Below, in pieces: positions 37,374 to 47,592 of a stretch of DNA of 62,449 nt. This DNA is from Lingula anatina (taxonomy: Eukaryota > Brachiopoda > Lingulata > Lingulida > Lingulidae), in the NCBI RefSeq assembly GCF_001039355.2, contig NW_019774347.1:1-62449 (forward strand), read 5' to 3'. Each line of letters begins with the position of its first letter. Position 1 is the first letter of the stretch. The notes beneath the pieces are model-generated. The model saw only the letters and a program-made list of their open reading frames with translations, did no database searches and was not told where the DNA came from. The position numbers were made by a program, and so were the translations under genes.

Positions 37374-38929
37374 AAAATTTAGATCCACACACTTAATAGA
37401 ATCCTATTGACAGTTTTCTTTAGATATCATCTGGGCTCGTTCAACAGGACATTGCTAATTTGCAGTGTCATTGGAAGTCACTTTATTTCTTAAGAATAAC
37501 AAGGTTTTCTTAATTTGTAATTGAGAAAGTTAGAAATCACTTTCTCACTTTTCCCTGACATATTGTCTAAAATTTCAGGGCAAAGATGACAACTTTCTGG
37601 GTCAAGGTCAACTGCTGCCAGACAATTTTGTTGCTGCCTGTGCCGAGGCCAAAGTACCAGTGGTGCTCAGGATGCAAGAGGTATTTTTTTCAGGAATAAT
37701 AATTATATCGAAGCTTCCCTATAACTCAGTGTTAATTTTACAGATTCATAAAGCAATTGCTAGAAATAATTTGTTTTTGTATAAGATTGCTTTATTTGCA
37801 ATTGATGAAATAAATTTATTGTTGCCAAACTGAAACAGTATATGAGCAAAAATGTTCATTAGCTTGGTAGTTGGATCATACATGAAAATTATCACACACT
37901 AGCTTATTTATTTCCGTACTGTTAGCTTACCATCACCCTGAGCTTCAGAGCTGACTTGACACTAACCTTTTCACTGTAGCCTATCTCCATCGTGTCAAGT
38001 AACCTCTGACGAAAATAGTTTGACCTATTTTATATAAGCCAATCGAATCCATGTTTCAAAATTTTTCACCAAAGTTTGGTGAAAACGCTGATTGGTTGAT
38101 CGTCAATCGGCAATCCTCGGCTGATTCCGCAAGCTCCATACTAACAACATAGTTATTGTCGAGTGCGGAGACATCCGAGTAGTTCCGAGTGGTTCCGAGT
38201 GCATAACCGTACACAAAGAAAGCATGGAGTATATCGGAATTGAAACCAGAGCAGTATGATGCCCTGCATCATTATCTACTGAGGGATGATGTATTTTGCG
38301 TGCTGCCCACAGGTTACGGCAAGTCCCTGATATTCAGCCTTATCTTTGATTGGTCCGGATTTGAACAAAGCGCGCTTTGACTCGTTCGCGTTCATTGGCT
38401 AGATCGTTCAATGAGTCATTGAGTGCGGGCTTTAAATTTGATTGGCGGGCGGCGGGGGCACTCGAATCTGGTCAGAGGTTACTTGACACGATGGAGATAG
38501 GCTACAGTGAAAAGGTTAGTGTCAAGTCAGCTCTGAAGCTCAGGGTGCTTACCATTGATCTACCTGACATTTATAAGAGGGTCCTGGCCGCTATACCACC
38601 TAGCGGTCAGTGAGTGTAACAACTACTCACATCAGTCTGATGAAGGCCTTCGACCAGGTTGGCCGTAAGCTAAGGCTATGGAAATATTTGGGCTTGTGTT
38701 TGATAATTTTCATGTATGAATCAGTATACCTTCATTATAGTTTTATAAGTGGAAGTTGCCAGTTGAAAACTATAATATTTGTAAGTTGTGATAGTGTGTG
38801 AGACGTACATTATGATAGTTTTTATATGAATTTTTATTTTGATTTTAGGGCTATGACCACAGCTATTTCTTCATCGCAACATTTATTGAGGATCACATAA
38901 AACACCATGCTAAATACTTGAATGCCTAA
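33425..38929 (+). CDS. ESD: S-formylglutathione hydrolase (esterase D)
   Basis: Hydrolyses S-formylglutathione to formate and glutathione in the cytosolic formaldehyde detoxification pathway, after class III alcohol dehydrogenase. Nine coding exons (33425-33492, 33642-33730, 34369-34467, 35030-35154, 35935-35996, 36424-36577, 37116-37184, 37579-37680, 38849-38929) join to 282 residues, the same length as human ESD. Visible hallmarks are [44 protein letters not shown], the nucleophile elbow [18 protein letters not shown] (the Ser codon is split by an intron), DQGKDDNFL (Asp) and [12 protein letters not shown] (His). One intron uses a GC donor. A 614-bp transposon sits in the last intron. The last exon occurs again at 41635-41715. 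Confidence 0.97.
33642..33730 (+). CDS. ESD: ESD coding exon 2
   Basis: [20 protein letters not shown] to LYWLS; followed by a CT-rich intron start. Confidence 0.95.
33727..33830. repeat. (CT)n-rich tract at ESD intron 2 start
   Basis: Interrupted CT/CCT repeats directly after the exon 2 donor. Confidence 0.85.
34369..34467 (+). CDS. ESD: ESD coding exon 3
   Basis: [20 protein letters not shown] to APDTSP; donor gtaagt. Confidence 0.95.
34588..34630. repeat. (CA)n microsatellite
   Basis: CA run grading into CG/CA-rich sequence in ESD intron 3. Confidence 0.9.
34677..35029 (+). repeat. Two decayed tandem copies of ESD exon 4 start plus flanking intron
   Basis: About 175-bp units. The copy at about 34853 keeps an acceptor (caattcag) and reads [14 protein letters not shown] before diverging. 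The copy at about 34676 is more decayed (attcaggagacttacagtga). Each is followed by the same intron segment (for example tttgttgatata and ttgttagcc). They are not needed for the ESD frame. Confidence 0.8.
35030..35154 (+). CDS. ESD: ESD coding exon 4
   Basis: [20 protein letters not shown] to SYITKE. Two decayed copies of its first half lie upstream. Confidence 0.95.
35620..35735. mobile_element. Decayed member of the AAATATGGCC MITE family
   Basis: Contains ggttgccatatttgatccac and a later aaatatggcagaccaacat, the two arms of the family, in ESD intron 4. A flanking ttagtctgctgtttt occurs again at 35879. Confidence 0.5.
35935..35996 (+). CDS. ESD: ESD coding exon 5
   Basis: [20 protein letters not shown], ending in the first two bases of the catalytic Ser codon. 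Confidence 0.95.
36424..36577 (+). CDS. ESD: ESD coding exon 6
   Basis: [20 protein letters not shown] to GSDKEAWK; donor gtctga is weak but frame and homology fit. Confidence 0.95.
36712..36758. repeat. (CT)n microsatellite
   Basis: Long TC run in ESD intron 6, preceded by degenerate copies of a ggtctgtcattgaatct unit. Confidence 0.9.
37116..37184 (+). CDS. ESD: ESD coding exon 7
   Basis: [23 protein letters not shown]; donor gtgggt. Confidence 0.95.
37336..37372. repeat. (AT)n microsatellite
   Basis: Perfect AT run in ESD intron 7. Confidence 0.9.
37579..37680 (+). CDS. ESD: ESD coding exon 8
   Basis: [20 protein letters not shown] to VVLRMQE, with the catalytic Asp region. Confidence 0.95.
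37926..38555. mobile_element. 614-bp TIR element with 8-bp target duplication
   Basis: Element 37934-38547 has perfect 77-bp inverted repeats (37934-38010 and 38471-38547; ends CACCCTGAGCTTCAGAGC). It is flanked by exact CTTACCAT duplications (37926-37933 and 38548-38555). An 8-bp target site fits hAT or P type cut-and-paste elements. It has no transposase, so it is non-autonomous. Its middle holds a helicase fragment (38207-38380). A second copy end lies at 59870-59972. Confidence 0.95.
38207..38380 (+). pseudogene. RecQ-like helicase N-terminal fragment inside TIR element
   Basis: An open segment of 57 codons reads [20 protein letters not shown] then [20 protein letters not shown] and stops. 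KPEQ (Q-motif-like) followed by LPTGYGKS (Walker A) is the start of a superfamily II, RecQ-type helicase core. No ATG lies in frame, and no downstream motif is present. Confidence 0.75.
38849..38929 (+). CDS. ESD: ESD coding exon 9
   Basis: [26 protein letters not shown] then TAA; holds the catalytic His. Confidence 0.95.
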   Translation, partial: GYDHSYFFIATFIEDHIKHHAKYLNA

Positions 38930-39762
38930 GTCAGGCATACGGCCACAGCCAAAGTGACAGAGATCATAATTGGTGGGCAGAGATCCCTCATTCTATCCAA
39001 TCCAGCGCCTTGTTACAAGTGTCCAATAACGTGAAATTTAACATAATTCTCTTCATGATAATAAGATTCATTATGCACAAAGATCTTATGAAATATGCAT
39101 TGTGAACTCAAATTCTGCGAAGATACTATCAAATGTATTAAAATGTAAACATGCGTAAAATAAGAGATCAAACATATCAACATCTGATTAGGAAGGTTAA
39201 TTTGAATTATGTCAACTACCTTTACTTTTTTTTTTAGAGAATTTGAGATTTATGCCAATATGCCAAATAACCAAATCACTGTCAGATACATGAGTAGAGA
39301 ACTCCTTGATGCTGACAGAAAAAATATATGAATTACATGTAGATATTTTTCATCAATCGGGTTACGTGAAAGAAACAACCAATCAGTTTTTGGGTAATAT
39401 GCGATTGTTTATAAAAGTAACTGGCCAACTGATCTGTTGCATAAATATGATGTCTGGTTTCCAATGACTTGCTTCGAGACTGATGGAAGAAGAACCATCT
39501 TAGCTTACAGATTTGGAGAAAATTTGAGCTCTTGAGACATTTTCTCCAGGAGTCCCTTTTTTCTTTTACATGTACTGTACTGTATTTCTTTAATTAAATG
39601 ATTTGATTATCAGCTGGAAATTAAGAGATAATTGTTCAGTTTAAGGGGCAGAACATTAAATTTTGATAGCATAAATAACTGAAAGGTTTATGTTTTGAAT
39701 TCTATTCTGTAACTCAATAACCATATATTTAGGAGTACCTTTTGTTGAAAGCTGATGAAGAA

Positions 39763-40250
39763 AGAGTAATGATTCTGCATAAAAGGAAAATTGATTCAAT
39801 TTATAAATTATATAATGGGAAACCGGAGATAGGAGGCTGTCTACTATACACTATGCTGCCTTACAAGACTAAACTTTCAATTTTTTTGTACCCACCCTTC
39901 TCCAAAACCCACAGAATATTGCTTGATTTTACACTTAATCATGACACATCAGGTTAACTCGGGTAATCCCCATTGGGCGCATTCAGAACAAATCGCTCCA
40001 TGGAGTAATGATTCTGCATAAAAGGAAAATTGGTTCAATTCATAAGTTATATAATGGGATAATCTGAGATAGTCTAAAAGGCAATTGTCTGCACTGCATG
40101 ATGTTATACAGGACTAAACTGCCATTATTTCTATACCCACTCTTCTCAAAATCCACAAATGTTGCTTGATTTTTTGAAAAATCATGAGACATAAGGTTAA
40201 CTTGGATAATCCCCATTGGGCACTTTCAGAACAAATTGGTCCACAGAATA
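39763..40250. repeat. Tandem duplication of about 240 bp
   Basis: Both units begin agtaatgattctgcataaaa and end near aacaaat-g-tcca. The matching region at 42580-42830 has only one unit. Confidence 0.85.
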
Positions 40251-40380
40251 ACAGATCCACATGCCAAATATGCTGCATAAACCCCCAACAGACACAATGT
40301 AGACAACGCGTGGGTATTACATAGTAAGCTTTCAAGTGGGCCATATTTGATCTACGAACCCGTCAGTCTACAGATCAACT
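40239..40380. mobile_element. Foldback MITE (AAATATGGCC arms), partly deleted
   Basis: Right arm caagtgggccatatttgatc is clear. The left arm has lost the ggccaacccactt part that is still present at 42840. Confidence 0.55.
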
Positions 40381-40677
40381 TTGGTTGTGAAAGTAGCCAT
40401 TGTATTTAAACACACCTGTTTGCACTTGAAGTTCTGGCAATGGTAGGAGACGTCACCAATTTGAAATTATTGAAGAAAATGTAGTAGTGAAAAAATGATT
40501 AACAGATAAACGACAAAGTGAACATCAACCATTTTATTCAATTTTATAGCAAAATACACAGCACAGCTGCCTATAAGTATATATTATTTATTTCTACATA
40601 CATATGGCAACCTTTTAAGGAAACGCCTGTTCCTAATTCTTAACAATAATAATACTTCAACTTCTAACATTGACCAT

Positions 40678-40820
40678 TTCTCACCCTCTACCAGGGCTAC
40701 TGTTATGATTATTTGGACATTTTAGCTGAGGTGAAGAGAATAACTGTGAATTTAACCACAGATATTATCTGTAAATACCTAGTAAAAAATCAATCTGTGG
40801 CCCTGGTAGAGGGTAACCAC
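40678..40820. mobile_element. Foldback MITE (ACCCTCTACCAGGG arms)
   Basis: Left arm ACCCTCTACCAGGGCTAC and right arm reading ACCCTCTACCAGGGCCACAG on the other strand enclose about 100 bp. The equivalent lies at 43269-43420. Confidence 0.7.
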
Positions 40821-41282
40821 TTCTTAGTTGTGGTAACCATAACCAACCATATGCTACATAATATCAAATGCAGATCTCTAACTTCAGTGCAATATGTAAA
40901 AACAGCAAATCTAGAATTAACCTCGGAAAATCCCTCAACATAATTAACACAATATCAAACAATTAGTAGCACACAAAAAACAAAGGCTTAATGATGTAGC
41001 CCAGAAAAAAATAAAGTTAACACATGAAAATAGTTGAGAAAAGACAAATTGCCATACTATGTCTAAATGGTACTTAAAACAAATGTCTTTATATTAATTT
41101 GGAATGTGACTTTGTTACTATGGTGATCTCACCAAAGCTTTGACCATATTACTTATAAATGTTTTAGTTCACAGGAAAACTGATGGGTAACCGACACACC
41201 AAAACACCAGTAAAAAATCTTCTTTAAAACAGAAATGAGATTATACTACACCTAAATTAGATTATCCCCACCCCACCCCACC

Positions 41283-41317
<35 letters not shown>

Positions 41318-41324
41318 TATATAT

Positions 41325-41325
41325 N
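41325..41325. other. Single N: contig join
   Basis: Separates two copies of the ESD 3' region; preceded by a 30-base A run and AT repeat. Confidence 0.85.
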
Positions 41326-41428
41326 AGAGCTTGTCAAGCACAAGACTGGTGGTGGTGTCCATACGAATGCGCTTACTCCAGCTGGTGGTACAATATCCAG
41401 AGGCGGTATCGCCTCTCTGATCCTCTAG
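41326..41428. repeat. Repeat fragment at contig start
   Basis: Not present in the aligned left copy (before 37771). Its last 50 bases match the repeat at 19087-19142. Confidence 0.5.
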
Positions 41429-41634
41429 TTTGTTTTTGTATATAAGATTGCTTTTGCAATTGATGAAATAAATTTATTATTGCCAAACTGAATCAGTTTA
41501 CATTCATTACAGTTTTTAAGTGGAAGTTGCCAGTTGAAAACTATTGTTTTTATCCATTCAAATTTTGTAAGTTGTGATAGTGTGTGAGACATACATTACG
41601 ATAGTTTTAATATAAATTTTTATTTCAATTTTAG

Positions 41635-41715
41635 GGCTATGACCACAGCTATTTCTTCATCTCAACATTTATTGAGGATCACATAAAACACCATGCTAAA
41701 TACTTGAATGCCTAA
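41635..41715 (+). CDS. ESD: Second copy of ESD last exon (probable haplotype overlap)
   Basis: Same 81-base exon with acceptor and stop; one amino-acid change (IATF to ISTF). Flanks also match 37771-41300, so it most likely belongs to an overlapping allele contig starting at the N at 41325. Confidence 0.85.
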   Translation, partial: GYDHSYFFISTFIEDHIKHHAKYLNA

Positions 41716-42810
41716 GTCAGGCATACAGCCACAGCCAAAAGTGACAGAGATCATAATTGGTGGGCAGAGATCACTCATTCTATCCAATCAAGCGCCTTGT
41801 TACAAGTGACCAAAAATGTGAAATTTAACATAATTCTCTTTACGATGCTAAGGTTGATCATGCACAAAGAGTTTATGAAATATGCATCGTGAACTCAAAT
41901 TCTGCAAAGATACTATCGAATGTATTAAAATGTAAACATGCATAAAATAAGAGATCAAACATATCAATATCTGATTAGGAAGGTTAATTTGAATTATGTC
42001 AACTACCTTTACTTTTTTTTTTTAGAGAATTTGAGATTTATGCCAATATGCCAAATAACTAAATCACTGTCAGATGCATGAGTAGAGAACTCCTTGATGC
42101 TGACAGAAAAAATATATGAATTACATGTAGATATTTTTCATCAATCGGGTTACGTGAAAGAAACAACCAATCAGTTTTTGGGTAATATGCGATTGTTTAT
42201 AAAAGTAACTGGCCAACTGATCTGTTGCATAAATATGATGTCTGGTTTCCAATGACTTGCTTCGAGACTGATGGAAGAAGAACCATCTTAGCTTACAGAT
42301 TTGGAGAAAATTTGAGCTCTTGAGACATTTTCTCCAGGAGTCCCTTTTTTCTTTTACATGTACTGTATTTGTACTCAAGAACAGCATTTTGTTGTGATTT
42401 CTTTAATTAAATGATTTGATTATCAGCTGGAAATTAAGAGATAATTGTTCAGTTTAAGGGGCAGAACATTAAATTTTGATAGCATAAATAACTGAAAGTT
42501 TTATGTTTTGAATTCTATTCTGTAACTCAATAACCATATATTTATGAGTGCCTTTTGTTGAAAGCTGATGAAGAAAGAGTAATGATTCTGCATAAAAGGA
42601 AAATTGATTCAATTTATAAATTATATAATGGGAAACCGGAGATAGGAGGCTGTCTTCTATACACTTTGCTGCCTTACAAGACTAAACTTTCATTATTTTT
42701 GTAGCCACCCTTCTCCAAAACCCACAGAATATTGCTTGATTTTACACTTAATCATGACACATTAGGTTAACTCGATTAATCCCCATTGGGAGCATTCAGA
42801 ACAAATCGCT

Positions 42811-42970
42811 CCATGGAGTAACATCCACGTGTTAAATATGGCCAACCCACTTAAAAACTTGCTGCATAATCCCCTAATAGACACTAAAATAAATTCCCTG
42901 CGGGTATTACACAGTAAGCTTTGAAGTGGGTTGGCCATATTTGATCCACGGACCTGTTAGTCTACACATC
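42811..42970. mobile_element. Foldback MITE (AAATATGGCCAACCCACTT arms)
   Basis: Left arm ends AAATATGGCCAACCCACTT; the right arm begins AAGTGGGTTGGCCATATTT, a perfect 19-bp inverted pair with looser pairing outward. Same family at 58571-58720 and 61801-61949. Confidence 0.8.
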
Positions 42971-43268
42971 AACTTTCGTTGTGAATGTGGCCATTTTATT
43001 TAAATACTCCTATCCCTGTTTGCACTAGAAGTCCTGGCAATGGTAGGAGACTTCACCAATTTGAAATTATTGAAGAAAATGTAGTAGTGAAAAAATGATT
43101 AAGAGATAAACGACAAAGTGAACATCAACCATTTTATTCAATTTTATAGCAAAATACACAGCACAGCTGCCTATAAGTATATATTATTTATCTCTACATA
43201 CATATGGCAACCTTTTAAGGAAACACCTGTTTCTAATCCTTAACAATAATAATGCTTCTATTTCTAAC

Positions 43269-43420
43269 AATCACTACTCCTTACCCTCTACTGGGGCCAC
43301 AATTATGAATATTTGGACATTCTAGCCGAGGTGAAGAGAATAACTGTTAATTTAACCACAGATATATTATCTGTGAATATCTCTTGAAAAATCAATCTGT
43401 GGCCCTGGTAGAGGGTAACG
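43269..43420. mobile_element. Foldback MITE, other overlap copy
   Basis: Same element as 40678-40820, left arm mutated to ACCCTCTACTGGGGCCAC. Confidence 0.65.
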
Positions 43421-44448
43421 ACTTCTTAGTTGTGGTAACCATAACCAACCATATGCTACATAATATCAAATGCAGATCTCTCACTTCAGTGCAATATGTA
43501 AAAAACGGCAAATCTAGCCTCAGAAAATACCTCAACATAACTAACACAATATCAAACAATTAGTAGCAAACAAAGACCATGGCTTAACTACATTGTGATG
43601 CAGCCCAGACAAAATAAAATTAACACAAATGGTTGAGAAAAGAAAAAATTGCCATACTATGTCTAAATGTTACTTTAAACAAATGTCTTTATATTAACTT
43701 GGAATGTGACTTTGTTACTATGGTGATCTCACCAAAGCTTTGACCATGTTACTTATAAATGCTTTAGTTCACAGGAAAACTGATGGGTAACTGACACACC
43801 AAAATACAAGTTACATTAAATCTTCTTTAAAACAGAAATGAGATTATACTACACCTAAATTAGATTATCCCCCCCCCCCCAAAAAAAAAATTATAATAAA
43901 TGAAAAAGACACCTTAGTGCTGTGATCCCCAGGCAATTGCATCTACAGAGATAAAATGGTCTTCCCATTTTGTCAATAATATATAACAAAATATATTGTA
44001 AACTCTATTCTGTAGCTACAACAGACTCTTTGTGAACACCTGCAGAACTGTTTTATGACATGGTATGTAGTATTGTGTTGCCTTCAAGGTGGAAAATGGC
44101 AATATCACTGCTAAATATCTTAAAACTGTGGCTAGTTTCATTACATAACTTCAGCCTGGTAATTGTTCTTCACTTTTAGAACAAAAATTTGATCCAGACT
44201 TCAATTCAAGTTTTACTGGTTCATTAATAATATATAAATTGCTGCTACAGCATTGCTTCTCTCAAAATATATTACAAAACATATTTGGTATGTTTGAAAA
44301 ATAACAGTAACAAATGGATAATAAAATTCATATGTTTGCGCATCTAGAATGATTTTTGTGCTAAAATTGACTTTCTTGGAATTGTGCAGAAAAAAAAATA
44401 CCACAGCTGTATAAAACTTTATACAGTGTTAATTTGTGCTTGGTAACT

Positions 44449-44494
<46 letters not shown>

Positions 44495-45582
44495 GCATCT
44501 GTCCAGGATCAATCCTTGTAAAATGCTGCTAATCGGATTATCAACGGAAACGTGGATTAATTAAAAAGTGACAACACTTTGGATGTGAAAATTAAGGCTC
44601 GAATTCTGATAATGACACACAAATTATCACATCAAAATAACATAGTTACTGTGTAAAAATAAACATTTGTGCTTTGGTTTTAATTAACCCCACTCTTGAT
44701 AATTTGGGGAGAATATAATTGTGCTTCACATTTATATAAGAATAGATGCTTATAAATAATGTAATATGTGAACCAAAAATTACCTTGTAAATTCATTTAG
44801 ACATTAACACACCACACTTAAGTTTTAGAATACCTGTGGTAAAATATTCACAACATTGTATCCTCCATACTTTTTCTATCATTATTTTTGTAGGATCATA
44901 CCAATTGTTCAGAAAAGAGGTTCTGATAAACAATTTTTTGCTTGTTTTCTCTTTTAGATTTTTACATAGTTTCACATGCTATGTGTACCTTACTAAAAGA
45001 GTATTTCACACGTTTATATTTTGCACTCAGTTCACTGATATATATGTAATACGTATAAATATAGAATTGCGACACTGACCTTAAGCTTTACAAGGACACC
45101 AATTGCGTAAATAATGACTCAGTCTAACATAAATGTCAAATACTAAAAATACATTACACATGTAGATGAAATAAAACAGAATTAAAATATATAAATTTAA
45201 CAATGACAAGAGAGGCTTTTGACTGGAGAAAGAGTAATAACAGAAATAATAAAATAAATTCACAACTATTCATATTAAGTCGAGTTATTATCATTGTCAG
45301 ATCTCAACCAATATCACCTTAATGCACCAAATTTCAGATCCATTGTATAACTGCAGGCTTGATCTTTTAACATCTCCTTTTCCATACAGGCAAGCTTATT
45401 ACCCAACAAGTGAAAGTGAAGAATCTGCATTGCCAATGTAGGATCTAAAACTGGGGCAAATTTAAGTGCTCACATAATTTTAGAAAACACATAAAACTGA
45501 TGGGTAACTCATTTACAAAACTGAAGATTAATCACAGGAATAAGACTGCCATTTAGTGAAAAATCAAAAAAATATAGCTTTG

Positions 45583-45662
45583 GGTTCAGGGGGCTGCCTA
45601 GGCCAATATTTTTGGCTCATAAAACGTAGCAAATCTGTCAATAGTTGGAAAAATCTCACCCC
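45583..45662. repeat. Dispersed repeat, copy 1
   Basis: The stretch from tcagggggctgcctaggcca to aatagttggaaaaatctcac matches 47512-47592. Confidence 0.6.
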
Positions 45663-46514
45663 TATAATTAGACACCCTGTTAAGACACGGTGATAGCAAG
45701 TGCATTTATATCCGGGGTTTAATGAAAGAAGTTTATGTATGCCATCAGTGCTATGCAACTACAGTCACCTCACACCTGTTAATTAGACTGTCTGATGCCT
45801 CAAGTGATAAACACTTGTTTGTAGGTGACAAAAACAATAAAAGAAGTTTCTTCATATCCAAAAAACAACAGCATCTTGTACTTAAAAAAAAAAAAGATAT
45901 ACCAAGTAGCCATCTTGGTACCTGTTCACACATGTAACCAACTTAAACTGGAATGTGACAAAGCCATGTCACTTTATATACTAGCTACAGTACCAGAAAA
46001 CCTGTCGATGTCATGGCTGAAACTTTAAAATGGCACATAAGTTATCTTAACTTGATCTTGTCAACAGGCTAGTCAGAGGCTAGTTAATGGATTTTCAAAA
46101 ATTTTTTTATTATCAGCATACTGAGGACAGAGGACAGTTAGAAAAAAAAAAAAAACTCAAAAAGTCAGGGTGTAACAGAGGTGTTAGCTTCCAGATCAAA
46201 ACTCTCTGAAACTCACAGAGAAACAGCTGTAAGCTTCCAGAAACTCTCTGGTGTTCTCCGATTCCATTCCAAGATATTTTGTATCCTAGCTCTACCCAAT
46301 TAAACATTTTGCCAAATGTTCGACTTAATTAAATTGTCTAAAGAAAAATATATATATTTACAAGCATACATGTAACTAATACAGCAATGTTTCTATTCAA
46401 AAAAAAAAAAAAAAAAAAATACAGCTATTTTAAAAAGAAGGTTCTATATCAAATGGGAGCATTTTTCTTAATTTGAAAATTATCATAAATGCTCTGGCAC
46501 TATCAAATGGATCT

Positions 46515-47234
46515 CTATATGTTTCCATTGCCACTACCATCTCCATTCATTAGTGCTTGAACTGCTGGGTTACCTTCGGCGCGGGCTCTGAAAGAGGCGT
46601 CAAGTAACTCATTGCCATCATTAAACAAGGGATTCTGGGTAACAGGGAGACTAATGGTGGAAACGCCATTATTCGTGGCCATGTCCCCATCATAACTAAC
46701 CCCAGAATCCACGCTGATTCTCGACTCGGCTCTTTTCTCCCCTTTTGAGATGGACTTCTTGGTTTTTGCCTCATCTTGGGAGAGAGAGCGTTGCCGTTGC
46801 ACTTTGGCTGAGTTTGTCTTCCATTCCTTAAAAGCTACCTGAAATGCTCGCGATAAAACTAACGCCACAGCCTGCGCCTTTTCCTTGCTGCTGCATATCG
46901 CTGCGTGACAATACAACTTCTGCTTTTCTGGCAATTTATACACCCAGCAGACGATTCTATCATTGATGGCCCTGTCTGGTGCGCAGTAGGATAACTGTTC
47001 AATTCCAAACATAAACTCCTGTTTGGTCTCTGGATTGACCATGAGCATGCCCGTTTTGTTTATTCTCAGAGCAACGCGGCTCATGTTGCGCTCTTCTGTT
47101 GAGGAGTCCCATATCTTCTGCAACGGTGCATCCGTGCAGCCTTTCCCACTTGGCACGAAGGTTTCCGTGTTGCCAATGTAGCGCACAAAGAAAACAGGAT
47201 CTTCCTCAGTGATGGGGACTTTTTTCTTGAACAT
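46515..47234 (-). CDS. PTB/PID-domain adaptor protein, FAM43-like
   Basis: A 239-residue protein in one coding exon. Residues about 12-150 form a phosphotyrosine-binding (PID) fold. They open with FVRYIGNTETFVPSGKGCTD then LQKIWDSS, continue through INKTGMLMVN, YCAPDRAINDRIVCWVYKLP and CHAAICSSKEKAQAVALVLS, and end with RAFQVAFKEWK. The pairing GCT-x-KIW with YC-AD, WVY and CHA is that of the FAM43A/B family. The tail (about 155-239) is basic, then Ser/Asn-rich and probably disordered. The sequence before the ATG looks like an acceptor (cattttcag), so a 5' UTR exon upstream is likely. The family has a largely unknown adaptor role. PTB assignment is firm; the FAM43 subfamily is likely. Confidence 0.85.
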   Translation of the reverse strand: MFKKKVPITEEDPVFFVRYIGNTETFVPSGKGCTDAPLQKIWDSSTEERNMSRVALRINKTGMLMVNPETKQEFMFGIEQLSYCAPDRAINDRIVCWVYKLPEKQKLYCHAAICSSKEKAQAVALVLSRAFQVAFKEWKTNSAKVQRQRSLSQDEAKTKKSISKGEKRAESRISVDSGVSYDGDMATNNGVSTISLPVTQNPLFNDGNELLDASFRARAEGNPAVQALMNGDGSGNGNI

Positions 47235-47511
47235 TCCTCTTCAGTGGCACAAAAGACTTAAATGCCTGCTGAAAATGAAAAATGAAAAAAAAAAAAAATT
47301 ATGTAATATGACAAAGTTTAATTTTTTAAAACCAAAACAGTAACATGTAGGCAATACATCAGGCATATTTACAAAACCTTTTTTGAAAACTATACATGTA
47401 CATGTATAAAAAGCATTATCCATTTATATAATACAAAGTTGTTTATTGTAATCCATTTCTATTTTAGTATAATAATTTAGGTAGAAGTTAAACATTAATT
47501 AGGAGGTTTAG

Positions 47512-47592
47512 CAGGGGGCTGCCTAAGCCAGTGATATTCTTGGCTCCCTGAACAGTAGGAAATCTGCCGATAGTGGGAAAACCACGTCCCTG
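47512..47592. repeat. Dispersed repeat, copy 2
   Basis: Shares gcagggggctgccta-gcca, ttggctcc and tag-aaatctgccgatagtg with copy 1. Confidence 0.6.

Larger units (their letters stand above)
38930..41324. other. ESD 3' flank (left copy)
   Basis: No gene. Aligns with about 41716-43880. Contains a local tandem duplication (39763-40002 / 40003-40250) and two MITE-like elements, and ends in a poly(A) run and the N at 41325. Confidence 0.7.
41716..46514. other. ESD-FAM43 interval
   Basis: No gene seen. To about 43880 it repeats 38930-41300. Beyond that it is unique AT-rich DNA with a 40-base poly(A) run near 44451-44490. Confidence 0.6.

Noticed and set aside
42121-42387. 88-residue minus-strand open frame
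   Set aside because: Lies in the ESD 3' flank, is not maintained in the other overlap copy and has no domain.
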